NCBI GenBank assembly: GCA_910586585.1
Contig: CAJUKA010000002.1
Location: 26,299-90,298, forward strand
DNA length: 64,000 nt
DNA from: an uncultured Lachnospiraceae bacterium
GTDB taxonomy: Bacteria; Bacillota; Clostridia; Lachnospirales; Lachnospiraceae
Reading direction: 5' to 3'
Below the pieces are notes generated by a model. The model was not told the DNA's origin and did not search any database. It worked only from the letters and a program-made list of their open reading frames with translations. Below, piece by piece: positions 17,131 to 26,090 of the stretch; the stretch's first letter is position 1; every line of letters starts with the position of its first letter. Both the position numbers and the translations under genes were made by a program.

Positions 17131-17400
17131 ATGCTGAAAATATTGGATGAGAAGATACTGCGGACAGATGAAGAGATAGGGAACTTATATAAAGATTGTA
17201 AGTATTTATGCGTTATTGATAGTTGGGATAGAATTGGTGAAAATAATGGATATTTGTATTGTGTCAGTACATCGGAGGATTCCTTAAATCAGCTTCTTTA
17301 TGAGCGCAGTAGGCTGCAGAAAGAAGGAAAATGTTGCGTGGTTGGCGGAAGCTATAATAATGGAGGTGCAGTTGGTGTACAGTACGAGTATGAAGGATAA
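17131..17400 (+). CDS. Small protein of unknown function, paired with a retropepsin-like protein
   Basis: An 89-residue protein I do not recognise. It has no signal peptide or membrane segment; the middle (CKYLCVIDSWDRIGENNGYL) looks beta-prone and the tail is Gly-rich (GGSYNNGGAVG). The ATG at 17131 follows AAAGGAGA (17116-17122). The gene overlaps the next one by 26 nt, which implies translational coupling and a shared role, perhaps as a partner or substrate of the protease-like protein. Confidence 0.75.
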   Translation: MLKILDEKILRTDEEIGNLYKDCKYLCVIDSWDRIGENNGYLYCVSTSEDSLNQLLYERSRLQKEGKCCVVGGSYNNGGAVGVQYEYEG

Positions 17401-17815
17401 TAGATATTTTGTTCGGTGTCTTACAATTACCAAGGAGGTTTCGGCAAACAATTATATTGTAGATACAGGGGCAAAAATTACTTGCTGCAATTATAGCTTT
17501 TTAGATGAGAGCATACTAGAGAAGGATGTTGTGTTCTGTGAAGCGAAAATTATAGGAGGATTGGTGAAAGGAAATGCAGTGAAATTTTACAGATATCCAA
17601 TTAGGCAGTTTACCATCGGAACGATAGATATGGGCAGGCAGGATATATGGATAACCTTTGACAAAAGAGTGACAGATATTATCTTGGGAATGGATATTCT
17701 AAAACAGGTTATTATCATAACAAATCCTTATAATCAAAAGATATATTTCTGCAGGGACACAGAGGATTATAAGCGGAACTTTCGACTAAATGGTGAAACA
17801 GACAGTAATAATTAA
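17375..17815 (+). CDS. Retropepsin-like aspartyl protease domain protein
   Basis: A 146-residue protein resembling single-domain, retroviral-type aspartic proteases that act as dimers. The catalytic triplet is seen in YIVDTGAKITC, and the C-terminal hydrophobic-glycine signature is ILGMDIL. There is no export signal, so it should be cytoplasmic. The likely start is GTG at 17375, 8 nt after GGAGG (17362-17366); ATG at 17390 is an alternative. Bacterial members of this family are poorly characterised. Its location at the mouth of a glycan island and its overlap with the small upstream gene are the only hints to function. Confidence 0.75.
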   Translation: MYSTSMKDNRYFVRCLTITKEVSANNYIVDTGAKITCCNYSFLDESILEKDVVFCEAKIIGGLVKGNAVKFYRYPIRQFTIGTIDMGRQDIWITFDKRVTDIILGMDILKQVIIITNPYNQKIYFCRDTEDYKRNFRLNGETDSNN

Positions 17816-17829
17816 ATATAGAAAGCGTA

Positions 17830-17882
17830 AAAGATGTAAAGTATGAAGTTGTCAATGCGATGGATACGTTGCATCTTTTTTT
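17830..17882 (+). terminator. Rho-independent terminator
   Basis: AAAGATGTAA at 17830-17839 pairs with TTGCATCTTT at 17869-17878 (one G-U pair), followed by T to 17882. The loop is long (29 nt). It separates the protease-like pair from legB. Confidence 0.6.
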
Positions 17883-17930
17883 GTGGGACGAGATAAGGTA
17901 TAAAAATAACAGGTAAATGAGGCAGGTAGA

Positions 17931-18908
17931 ATGAAGGTATTGGTAACTGGTTCTGATGGTTTTATAGGTAGCCATTTAACAGAAGAGTTAGTAAAAAAGG
18001 GATATCAGGTTAGAGCATTTGTTTATTATAACTCTTTTAACAACTGGGGATGGCTGGATACTCTGCCCAAAGAGATTATGAAGAACATAGAAGTTTTTCA
18101 GGGAGATATCCGTGATCTAAATGGGGTGGAAGAGGCGGTAAAAGGCGTTGATGCGGTTTTTCATTTGGCAGCACTCATTGCGATACCCTTCAGCTATCAT
18201 TCGCCAGATACCTATGTTGACACAAACATTAAAGGAACTTTGAATGTGTTGCAGGCGGTTAGAAAACACAATATTGCCAGGGTGCTTGTGACATCCACAT
18301 CCGAAGTTTATGGAACAGCACAGTATGTTCCAATAGATGAAAAGCATCCGTTTCAGGGGCAGTCGCCTTATTCAGCAACCAAAATAGGAGCAGACAGGCT
18401 TGCGGAAAGTTTTTACCGCTCTTTTGCATTACCAGTAACAATTGTAAGACCTTTTAATACCTATGGGCCGCGTCAGTCAGCAAGAGCTGTCATTCCAACA
18501 ATTATTACCCAATTGCTTACAGGAAAGATAGAGATAAAACTTGGGGCATTAACGCCGACTAGAGATTTTAATTATGTGAAAGATACCGTAAATGGATTTA
18601 TATCTATTTATGAGTCCGATAAAACAATTGGGGAAGAAATCAATATTGCAACACAGAAAGAGATTTCTATAGGTCAGCTTGCGGAAGAATTAATCAGGCA
18701 GATTAACCCAAATGCAAAAATTATTTGTGATGAAGAACGATTAAGACCTGAAAAAAGTGAAGTGAACAGATTGCTTGGATGCAATGAGAAAATAATGCGG
18801 TTGACAAATTGGAAGCCTAGATATTCCCTAGAAGAAGGGCTGCGGGATACAATAACATTTCTTAAGGAAAACTTGGACAGGTATAAAACGGATATTTATA
18901 ATGTTTGA
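17931..18908 (+). CDS. legB: NAD-dependent 4,6-dehydratase, LegB-like
   Basis: Short-chain dehydrogenase/reductase-type sugar-nucleotide 4,6-dehydratase, 325 residues. The N-terminal dinucleotide motif GSDGFIGSH is at 7-15, TSTSEVYG at 121-128 and the catalytic YSATK at 147-151. The segment FVYYNSFNNWGWLDTLP (30-46) is the block I associate with LegB enzymes, which convert GDP-GlcNAc (UDP-GlcNAc in some species) to the 4-keto-6-deoxy sugar at the start of legionaminic acid synthesis. A PtmE-like guanylyltransferase two genes downstream favours the GDP route known from Campylobacter. First gene of the nonulosonate block. Confidence 0.88.
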   Translation: MKVLVTGSDGFIGSHLTEELVKKGYQVRAFVYYNSFNNWGWLDTLPKEIMKNIEVFQGDIRDLNGVEEAVKGVDAVFHLAALIAIPFSYHSPDTYVDTNIKGTLNVLQAVRKHNIARVLVTSTSEVYGTAQYVPIDEKHPFQGQSPYSATKIGADRLAESFYRSFALPVTIVRPFNTYGPRQSARAVIPTIITQLLTGKIEIKLGALTPTRDFNYVKDTVNGFISIYESDKTIGEEINIATQKEISIGQLAEELIRQINPNAKIICDEERLRPEKSEVNRLLGCNEKIMRLTNWKPRYSLEEGLRDTITFLKENLDRYKTDIYNV

Positions 18909-18935
18909 AAGCGTAGAAAGGCAAAGAAAATAAAA

Positions 18936-20336
18936 ATGAAGATACTAATGGTAGTTTATGATAACGATTCTTATATTTCTTGGTTTCCTCAAGGACTTGC
19001 TTATTTAGCATCAGCGGCACGAAATGCTGGGCATGAGGTTACTGTTTATCAACAGGATATTTATCACTGGCCAGACAGTCATTTGACAAATTATTTAAAT
19101 AAAAATTATTTTGATGTGGTAGAAGTAAGCACGATAGGAGGATATTATCAGTATCACAAATTATTGTTGCTTTCGGAAGCAATCAATGCATCGAATAATA
19201 GAGCAGAATTTAAATATACGATTGGTGGTCATGGACCGGCTTCTGATCCGGAATATTTTTTGCGAAAAACAGGAGCAGATGTAGTGGGTATTGGGGAAGG
19301 AGAGATTACCTTTGTAGAATTGCTTGATGCATTTGCTGGAAAAAGAACATTGGAAAGTGTTGACGGAATTGCATATCTTGACAAGACGGGGGGGGGGTAT
19401 ATAAAAACAAAACCTAGGGAATTGATTAAGAATATTGATGAGATTGCGTGGCCAGCATATGATTTGTTTGATATGACATATTATACATTACTCAGGATGC
19501 CAAACATAAAGCAAAATGAGCGTTGCATACCGCTTTTGTCCGGACGAGGATGTATATTTGCATGTAATTTCTGTTACCGTCTTGATAAAGGATTCAGACC
19601 AAGAAGTGCAGGGAGTATTATAAAGGAAATACAGTACTTAAAGGAACAGTATAATATTCAATATGTTACATTTTCGGATGAACTATTAATGAGTTCAAGA
19701 GATAGAACAATACAATTATGTGATGCTTTTATAGAAGCAAATCTTGACATTAAATGGGATTGTAATGGACGACTTAATTTTGCTGACATAGATGTGTTGG
19801 AAAAGATGAAAAAGGCAGGATGTGTATTCATTAATTATGGGATAGAATCTTTGGATGATGCTACCTTAAAAATTATGCATAAAGGATTAACAAGGGATAT
19901 GATTATCCGTGGTGTTGAAAATACACTTCAGGTTGGAATTAGCCCAGGACTTAATATTATATATGGAAATATTAATGAACCAATTAGTGCAATTGAAGAT
20001 GCTGTAAATTTTTTAATAAAGTATGATGATCATTCTCAATTGCGAACCATTAGACCAGTTACCCCTTATCCTGGAACAGAGTTATTTGAATACGCTATAG
20101 AACATGGTTTGATAAAGGATACAGAAGATTTTTATGAGAATAAACATATAAATTCAGATTTACTGTCAATTAACTTCACATCATATTCTGATGAAGAAAT
20201 TTATGAAGCGTTATATCATGCAAATATGCGTTTGATTAAACGCTACGAAGAAGTACAGTCAAAGAATTCAGAACGGATTTGCAGAGAATTATATTTTCAT
20301 AAAAATTCTAAATTCCGGGGATTTAGACAAACATAG
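18936..20336 (+). CDS. B12-binding-domain radical SAM protein
   Basis: A 466-residue enzyme with an N-terminal cobalamin-binding-like domain (about 1-145; GPASDPEYFLRKTGADVVGI, GEGEITFVELL) and a central radical SAM domain whose 4Fe-4S cysteines are C206, C210 and C213 in GCIFACNFCYR. Related proteins methylate or rearrange unactivated carbons, so it may modify the nonulosonate precursor or a lipid. It lies between legB and the PtmE-like gene. Codons 151-154 are written by a run of ten G at 19388-19397: the frame is intact here, but gain or loss of one G would truncate the protein before its iron-sulfur motif. Substrate unknown. Confidence 0.85.
   Translation: MKILMVVYDNDSYISWFPQGLAYLASAARNAGHEVTVYQQDIYHWPDSHLTNYLNKNYFDVVEVSTIGGYYQYHKLLLLSEAINASNNRAEFKYTIGGHGPASDPEYFLRKTGADVVGIGEGEITFVELLDAFAGKRTLESVDGIAYLDKTGGGYIKTKPRELIKNIDEIAWPAYDLFDMTYYTLLRMPNIKQNERCIPLLSGRGCIFACNFCYRLDKGFRPRSAGSIIKEIQYLKEQYNIQYVTFSDELLMSSRDRTIQLCDAFIEANLDIKWDCNGRLNFADIDVLEKMKKAGCVFINYGIESLDDATLKIMHKGLTRDMIIRGVENTLQVGISPGLNIIYGNINEPISAIEDAVNFLIKYDDHSQLRTIRPVTPYPGTELFEYAIEHGLIKDTEDFYENKHINSDLLSINFTSYSDEEIYEALYHANMRLIKRYEEVQSKNSERICRELYFHKNSKFRGFRQT
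19388..19397. repeat. G10 homopolymer inside the radical SAM gene
   Basis: Ten consecutive G, in frame with this length (Thr-Gly-Gly-Gly-Tyr). Tracts this long are classic slipped-strand mispairing sites; in this A+T-rich region it is conspicuous. Confidence 0.95.
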
Positions 20337-20355
20337 TTAGTAGGAAAAAAGGATA

Positions 20356-21408
20356 TTGTTGAAAGCATTTATGAATGAGATATACATAGACGAAGGTAAA
20401 AGCATACTGGATGCGATGCATCAGCTTGATAAGAGTGCAAAAAAAATATTGTTTGTACAAAAAGAGGAGAAATTGGTAGCGTCACTTACAGATGGGGATA
20501 TCCGTAGATGGATATTGAAAAAGGGCGATATGCGAATGCCTGTGAAGTGTGCTGCAAATTATAATTTAAAATATTTATTTGAACAGCAGGAAGATAAGGC
20601 ATTTTATGTAATGAAAGAATATGAGATTGATGCGATCCCAATTGTAGATAAAAACTATATAATAAAAAGGGTTATTTTTTCAAGCGGCCCTATACATGAA
20701 GATAGAGTATTTAATAATGAAATTCCAGTAGTTATTATGGCAGGAGGATTAGGGGCAAGACTTTCACCTTTTACAAATATTTTGCCGAAACCTTTAATTC
20801 CTGTTGGTGATTATCCGATTGTAGAGCATATTATTAACAGATTTTATTCATATGGATGTCGGCAGTTCTATATGATTGTCAACTATAAAAGGAATATGAT
20901 AAAGGCGTATTTTGATGAACTCGATAAAAAATATCATCTGGATTTTATAACAGAAGAAAAACCGCTCGGAACAGGAGGTGGTATTAGCTTGTTGAAAGGA
21001 AAAATTGAAGATACTTTTATTTTAACAAACTGTGATATCCTGATTGATGATGATTTAACAAAAGCATATCAACAGCATATAGAATTGGGAAATGTGATTA
21101 CAATGGTATGCTCTTTAAAAAACTTTGTAATTCCATATGGAGTAGTAAACATAGGAGAAAAAGGAACAATTCAATCCATGCAGGAAAAACCGAATCTCTC
21201 TTTTTTTACGAATACAGGATGCTATTTTGTAGAACCCGAAGTAATAGAAAATTTGGAATATAACGAATCAATAGATTTTCCGGCGGTTATTGAAAGATAT
21301 ATGCAGACAGAAAAGAGAGTTGGAATATACCCAATTGGCGAGAAAGCATGGCTTGACATGGGACAATTTGATGAACTGGAGAAAATGAAAGCAAGATTAG
21401 GGTGTTGA
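20356..21408 (+). CDS. ptmE: CBS-domain nucleotidyltransferase, PtmE-like (glucosamine-1-P guanylyltransferase candidate)
   Basis: A 350-residue fusion. Residues 1-115 form a CBS-pair region (LTDGDIRRWI, EIDAIPIVDKNYII). Residues 122-350 form a sugar-phosphate nucleotidylyltransferase with signature AGGLGARLSPFT and LPKPLIPVGD (129-152), and DILIDDDL later. This architecture is that of PtmE in Campylobacter, which makes GDP-glucosamine for the legionaminic acid pathway. The start is uncertain: two adjacent TTG codons at 20356 and 20359 follow an AAAAAGGA site, while the first ATG is at 20371. Base specificity (G versus U) is inferred from context. Confidence 0.82.
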   Translation: MLKAFMNEIYIDEGKSILDAMHQLDKSAKKILFVQKEEKLVASLTDGDIRRWILKKGDMRMPVKCAANYNLKYLFEQQEDKAFYVMKEYEIDAIPIVDKNYIIKRVIFSSGPIHEDRVFNNEIPVVIMAGGLGARLSPFTNILPKPLIPVGDYPIVEHIINRFYSYGCRQFYMIVNYKRNMIKAYFDELDKKYHLDFITEEKPLGTGGGISLLKGKIEDTFILTNCDILIDDDLTKAYQQHIELGNVITMVCSLKNFVIPYGVVNIGEKGTIQSMQEKPNLSFFTNTGCYFVEPEVIENLEYNESIDFPAVIERYMQTEKRVGIYPIGEKAWLDMGQFDELEKMKARLGC

Positions 21409-21440
21409 TAGGAAAAGATTATAAGAAAGAGTAGTGTGTA

Positions 21441-22145
21441 ATGAAAAGATTGGCTATAATTCCAGCCCGTTCGGGTTCTAAGGGATTAAGGGATAAAAAT
21501 ATAAAGTTATTAGCAGGAATTCCACTTGTGGGATACACTATAAAGGCTGCATTGGATTCTAATGTATTTGATATAGTAATGGTTTCGACTGATTCAGAAG
21601 AATACGCAAAAATTGTAAGGACATTTGGTGCAGAGATTCCATTTTTGAGAAGTGAGGTTACATCGAGGGATAAATCAACATTATGGGATGTTGCTCAAGA
21701 GGTAGTTGAACAATATAGAGAACAGGGATATAAATTTACTTCGGTTACACTTTTACAACCAACTTCACCATTGAGAGATGCAGATGATATTGTAGGAGCA
21801 CATAAATTGTTTGATGATAGAAAAGCTAATTCTATAATTAGTGTTTGTGAAGCGGAGCATTCTCCACTTTGGAGTAATATTATTGAACCTAATTTATCTA
21901 TGGAACACTTTGCGGAAACAGATGATGTGGTATCGTGCCGCCAACAATTACCAAAATATTATCGCATAAATGGAGCGATTTATATTATTAATGATAAGGT
22001 ACTTAGTGATATTAATAACATGTATCATGCTAATTGTTATGCATATATTATGGAACAAAGTCATTCTATAGATATTGATTCAGAACTAGATTTTATAATT
22101 GCAGAAGCAATTATAAATACAAAATTGGTTCCAATTGTGAAATAA
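21441..22145 (+). CDS. legF: Acylneuraminate/legionaminate cytidylyltransferase
   Basis: CMP-nonulosonate synthetase that activates the nine-carbon sugar with CTP for transfer. It has 234 residues. The CTP-binding motif IPARSGSKGLRDKN is at 7-20, and LQPTSPLRDADDI lies in the middle. It sits beside legG and upstream of legI, so its sugar is probably legionaminic-like rather than sialic acid. Clean 22-nt gap to legG. Confidence 0.88.
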   Translation: MKRLAIIPARSGSKGLRDKNIKLLAGIPLVGYTIKAALDSNVFDIVMVSTDSEEYAKIVRTFGAEIPFLRSEVTSRDKSTLWDVAQEVVEQYREQGYKFTSVTLLQPTSPLRDADDIVGAHKLFDDRKANSIISVCEAEHSPLWSNIIEPNLSMEHFAETDDVVSCRQQLPKYYRINGAIYIINDKVLSDINNMYHANCYAYIMEQSHSIDIDSELDFIIAEAIINTKLVPIVK

Positions 22146-22167
22146 AATATGTCTATAAAGGATTAAT

Positions 22168-23337
22168 ATGAAAAACATATGTGTTATTACAGCTACAAGG
22201 GCTGAATATGGATTGTTATATCCGTTATTGAAAGAAATTGAAGAAATGAAATATTTAAACTTGCAATTGGTGGTTAGCGGAACGCATCTTAAAATAGAAT
22301 ATGGACTTACGAAAGAAGAAATTATTTCCGATGGATTTGCTGAGTTTGATGAAATAGAAAGTTTGGAAACGCAGGCAAATGATAATCGGGCAATTTCGGA
22401 AACTATGGCAAATGTGATATTCAAATTTGCATCATACTTGACCCAAAAAAGACCCGATATAGCAGTTATATTAGGGGATCGATATGAGATGATGGCATTT
22501 ACAATTGCTCTTATGAATGAACGCATTCCGATTGCACATTTGAATGGCGGCGAAGTGACTAGTGGAATATTAGATGAAATGTACCGCCATTGTATAACTA
22601 AAATGAGTACATTACACTTTGTCAATTGTGAAGTGCATCGTAAAAGAGTTATTCAATTGGGAGAACTGCCGGAAAGAGTATTTAATGTTGGTGATATCTG
22701 TGTAGATAATATATTAAATACAAAGATATTATCAAGCAGTGAACTGGAAAAAGATTTAGATATTAAGATTCAGCAGGCAAGCCTTGTGGTAGTGACATTC
22801 CATCCAGTAACAATGGAAAATAATTCTATGGAACAATTGGAAAATATGCTATCAGTGATTAAAGAACATAATTCATATACCTATATTTTTACAAAAGCCA
22901 ATTCGGATAGTGAAGGACAAAACATTAATAGACGAATTGAAGAATTTGTTCATAATAATTTAAATTGTAAATTTATAGATTCTTTGGGGAGAGTAAAGTA
23001 TTTATCCCTTTTAAACTATGCGATTTTGGTAATGGGGAATTCATCCAGCGGAATATATGAGGTACCTTTTTTTCATATACCAACAATTAATATTGGCAAC
23101 AGACAGAAGGACAGATTACATGGCGAAACTGTGATTGATTGTGGTTCTGAGATTGATGAAATTGAACATGCCTTTCAAAAATCAATAAGTAAAGAGTTTA
23201 CAGATAAATGCAAAAAAGAGGAAAATATTTTTGGAGATGGGCATGCGGCACAAAAAATTGTTACTATTATTTGTAAAGTATTAGAAAAAGGAATTAGTCC
23301 AGAAAAATCATTTTACGATGTAGATTTTTCTGTATAG
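22168..23337 (+). CDS. legG: Hydrolysing NDP-sugar 2-epimerase, LegG/NeuC-like
   Basis: Releases the nucleotide and inverts C2, giving the free mannosamine-type sugar that LegI condenses with phosphoenolpyruvate. It has 389 residues. ITATRAEYGLLYPLLKEI at the N-terminus and NGGEVTSGILDEMYRH in the first half are typical of the NeuC/LegG group; GNSSSGIYEV is the nucleotide-binding motif near the C-terminus. The AAAGGA site (22157-22162) supports the ATG at 22168. Confidence 0.9.
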   Translation: MKNICVITATRAEYGLLYPLLKEIEEMKYLNLQLVVSGTHLKIEYGLTKEEIISDGFAEFDEIESLETQANDNRAISETMANVIFKFASYLTQKRPDIAVILGDRYEMMAFTIALMNERIPIAHLNGGEVTSGILDEMYRHCITKMSTLHFVNCEVHRKRVIQLGELPERVFNVGDICVDNILNTKILSSSELEKDLDIKIQQASLVVVTFHPVTMENNSMEQLENMLSVIKEHNSYTYIFTKANSDSEGQNINRRIEEFVHNNLNCKFIDSLGRVKYLSLLNYAILVMGNSSSGIYEVPFFHIPTINIGNRQKDRLHGETVIDCGSEIDEIEHAFQKSISKEFTDKCKKEENIFGDGHAAQKIVTIICKVLEKGISPEKSFYDVDFSV

Positions 23338-23345
23338 GTGATAGA

Positions 23346-24230
23346 ATGAGGATACTTTTTATTGGATGTATAGAATCTTCATACATTCAATTATTGCTAC
23401 TTATTAAACATAAAAAAAATATTGTAGGGGTAATTACAAAAGAAAAATCCGAATTTAATTCTGATTTTTGCGATTTATCACCAATATGCAAAAGTAATAA
23501 TATCCCATTTATTTATACAAAGAATATTAATGATGAAACAACAATAAACTTTGTAAAAAAGTGTAATCCAGACATTGGATATTGTTTTGGTTGGTCACAA
23601 TTGATTGGAAAAGATGTACTTAATATTCCATCTAAAGGAATAATAGGGAATCATCCGGCGGAACTTCCATACAATAGGGGACGACATCCCATTATATGGG
23701 CATTAGCTTTAGGATTAGAGAGTACGGCGTCTACTTTTTTTATTATGAACGAAAGCGCTGATACAGGTGATATTATTTCGCAGGAGACAATTTCAATAAA
23801 AGACACGGATTATGCTAGAGACCTTTATAATAAAATTAATAAATCTGAATGCAGACAGATTCTGAGGTTCACTGAGGAGTTTGAAAAGGGAACAATAAAA
23901 TATATACATCAAAATTCTACAGTGGGAAATTCATGGAGAAAACGATGTGCAAAAGATGGACTTATAGATTGGAGAATGTCTGCCAAAGCAATATACAATT
24001 TAATTAGAGCATTAAGTGCTCCCTACATTGGAGCTGCTTTTTTATATCAAGATAGAGAAATAAAGGTATGGCGTTCAAAGGCAATTTTTTCACAAGCATA
24101 TAATAATATAGAACCGGGAAAGATTATTCAGATAAATAGCACTACTGATTTTATAGTAAAAGCATATGATGGTCTTGTTCATGTAACTCAAAGTGACGAG
24201 TTTCACGGAAAGGAAGGAGAATATTTGTGA
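23346..24230 (+). CDS. Formyltransferase-family sugar N-formyltransferase
   Basis: A 294-residue member of the methionyl-tRNA/sugar formyltransferase family, which uses N10-formyltetrahydrofolate. The catalytic Asn-His-Asp set is visible in GIIGNHPAELPYNRGRHP and later SADTGDIISQET. A C-terminal Fmt_C-like region follows (LIDWRMSAKAIYNLIRAL). It starts 8 nt after legG and overlaps the deacetylase gene by 4 nt, so it is part of the nonulosonate operon. The context suggests it formylates an amino group of the sugar, perhaps at the position where standard legionaminic acid carries an acetyl group. Substrate is inference. Confidence 0.85.
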   Translation: MRILFIGCIESSYIQLLLLIKHKKNIVGVITKEKSEFNSDFCDLSPICKSNNIPFIYTKNINDETTINFVKKCNPDIGYCFGWSQLIGKDVLNIPSKGIIGNHPAELPYNRGRHPIIWALALGLESTASTFFIMNESADTGDIISQETISIKDTDYARDLYNKINKSECRQILRFTEEFEKGTIKYIHQNSTVGNSWRKRCAKDGLIDWRMSAKAIYNLIRALSAPYIGAAFLYQDREIKVWRSKAIFSQAYNNIEPGKIIQINSTTDFIVKAYDGLVHVTQSDEFHGKEGEYL

Positions 24231-24888
24231 ATAAAATTATTGTGATTTCACCACATGCCGATGATGAAACCTTGGGGGGAGGGGTATGCTCCTGAAGCAT
24301 TCAGAAAATGGTGACAAAATATATTGGATTAATGTGACAAATGCCAAAAAAGAGTTTGGGTATTCTGATGAATTGGAAATACAGGGAATAAAAGAAATTG
24401 AAATAGTGTCTAAGTATTATCATTGCGAAAACGTATATGATTTGAGACTTGAGCCTGCTGGATTACATAAATATGAAATTTCCTTTTTGATAGATTCTTT
24501 TTCGAGAATTTTTCACGAAGTACAACCTAATATAGTGATTCTTCCGTATTTGTATGATCCGCATAGTGACCATCGAATTGTTTTTGACGCAGCATATGCT
24601 TGTACCAAAACATTTCGATTCCCATCAATAAATAAAGTTATGTGTATGGAAATTATTTCAGAAACAGATAATGCACTTCCAGTAAGAGGATTTGTTCCAA
24701 ATTATTTTGTAAATATAGATAATTATTTAGAAAAGAAAATAGAGATTTTGCAAGTTTATAAGAATGAAATTGGCATTTCTCCATTTCCAAGAAGTATAGA
24801 AGCTGTAAAGGGATTAGCAGCATATAGAGCGGCAACGTGCAATTGTAAATATGCTGAAGCATTTAAAATTTTGAAAGAAATAGGATAA
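24227..24888 (+). pseudogene. PIG-L family N-deacetylase, frameshifted in a G tract (possibly phase-off)
   Basis: From GTG at 24227 the frame reads the family's zinc-binding N-terminus VISPHADDETLGGG and then hits TGA at 24293-24295. The remaining 200 residues, including the second metal motif DPHSDHR, continue in another frame from about 24286. Adding one G to the second run (24281-24284) would give TLGGGGMLLKH, the expected family sequence, and an intact protein of about 220 residues. PIG-L enzymes remove N-acetyl groups from sugars; next to a formyltransferase this suggests deacetylate-then-formylate. Whether the shift is a true mutation, phase variation or an assembly error cannot be decided here. 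Confidence 0.85.
24274..24284. repeat. G6-A-G4 tract at the frameshift
   Basis: Six G (24274-24279), one A, then four G (24281-24284). It is located exactly where the PIG-L reading frame breaks. Confidence 0.9.
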
Positions 24889-24890
24889 TT

Positions 24891-26090
24891 ATGCAGTATA
24901 ATGAATTGAAGACACCATGTTTCATTGTCAGAAATGAGGTATTTAAAAAAAATCTAACAGATTTTCAGAAAACTATTAAAAAAGTTTATCCAAGAAGTAT
25001 TGTGGGATATTCTTTTAAAACGAATTCATTACCACATATTTTGTCGTTGGCAAAAGAGTGTGGTTGTTATGCGGAAGTGGTGTCAGATACAGAATATCAT
25101 CTTGCTGAGAGAGTAGGGTTTACATCAAAACAAATTATTTACAATGGACCAATTAAGTCAAAAGAAATATTTGAGAAAGCCTATTATGGAAAGGCTATTA
25201 TAAATATAGATTCGGATCGTGAACTGCAATGGCTTGAAGAAATTGCAAAAAGCCATGAATCAAGGGGAATTGGGCTGCGTATAAACTTTGATTTGGAGTC
25301 TATGCTTCCAGGACAGACGACTACTGGACAGAATGGCGGAAGATTTGGATTTAACTTTGAAAATGGGGATTTGCATAGAGCCATAGAATATTGTCGGAAT
25401 ATTTCGGGGCTCAACGTGGTGGGGCTTCATATGCATGTTAGTTCTAAAACAAAATCTATAGAGGTGTTCAAAAAATTGACAGAGATAGCATGTCAAATTA
25501 TAACATGTGAAAAATTAGAAATTAAGTATTTGGATATTGGTGGTGGATTTTTCGGAGGAAATGATGGAGGGATAGCCTATTATGAGTATGTAAATGCAAT
25601 TTATCAGGTTTTAACAAGTTATGGAATTAATAATATAAGTTTAATTGTAGAACCTGGAGCGTCTGTGGTTGCTACTGCAGTAGATTATATGACAACGATT
25701 ATAGAATATAAGGATACAAATTACAATAGATTTGTGATTACAGACGGAAGTAGACTTCATATTGATTCTTTTTTTCAAAAAAACAAACATTCTTATTCGA
25801 TTATTACGACTTCAGACAAAAAATGTGAAGGACAACAAGTAATATGTGGATTTACTTGTATGGAAAACGACAGAATTATCACATTAGTAAATGAAGTTGA
25901 ATTGCAAAGTGGAAATAAAATCATTTTTTATACGGAAGGTTCCTATACAATGGCTTTGAATCCACTGTTTATTGAGTATTTACCATATGTATATGCAGAA
26001 GAGAAAGGTGATTACAAAATGGTGAGAGATAAATGGGGAGTCGATGAATATTTACAGAAAAATTATTTTTCAGGAGTAAGACAAAAATGA
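24891..26090 (+). CDS. PLP-dependent group III (alanine-racemase-fold) decarboxylase
   Basis: A 399-residue enzyme of the diaminopimelate/ornithine/carboxynorspermidine decarboxylase group. The PLP lysine is in YSFKTNSLP (K43), the barrel contains GLHMHVSS and DIGGGFFGG (PLP phosphate binding), and CGFTCMENDRI carries the catalytic Cys of the partner subunit. Sitting between the deacetylase and an ATP-grasp gene, it may produce an amine or act on an amino-acid substituent of the glycan rather than on lysine synthesis. It lies 2 nt after the PIG-L frame and overlaps the next gene by 4 nt. Confidence 0.85.
   Translation: MQYNELKTPCFIVRNEVFKKNLTDFQKTIKKVYPRSIVGYSFKTNSLPHILSLAKECGCYAEVVSDTEYHLAERVGFTSKQIIYNGPIKSKEIFEKAYYGKAIINIDSDRELQWLEEIAKSHESRGIGLRINFDLESMLPGQTTTGQNGGRFGFNFENGDLHRAIEYCRNISGLNVVGLHMHVSSKTKSIEVFKKLTEIACQIITCEKLEIKYLDIGGGFFGGNDGGIAYYEYVNAIYQVLTSYGINNISLIVEPGASVVATAVDYMTTIIEYKDTNYNRFVITDGSRLHIDSFFQKNKHSYSIITTSDKKCEGQQVICGFTCMENDRIITLVNEVELQSGNKIIFYTEGSYTMALNPLFIEYLPYVYAEEKGDYKMVRDKWGVDEYLQKNYFSGVRQK

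Noticed and set aside
17300..17374. Upstream extension of the retropepsin-like gene
   Set aside because: The frame is open to 17300, but GGAGG at 17362-17366 favours GTG at 17375, and the aspartyl-protease similarity begins after that point.
24891..26090. Housekeeping diaminopimelate decarboxylase (lysA)
   Set aside because: The family is right, but the gene is embedded in a nonulosonate operon with overlapping neighbours; a glycan role is more likely, though not proven.
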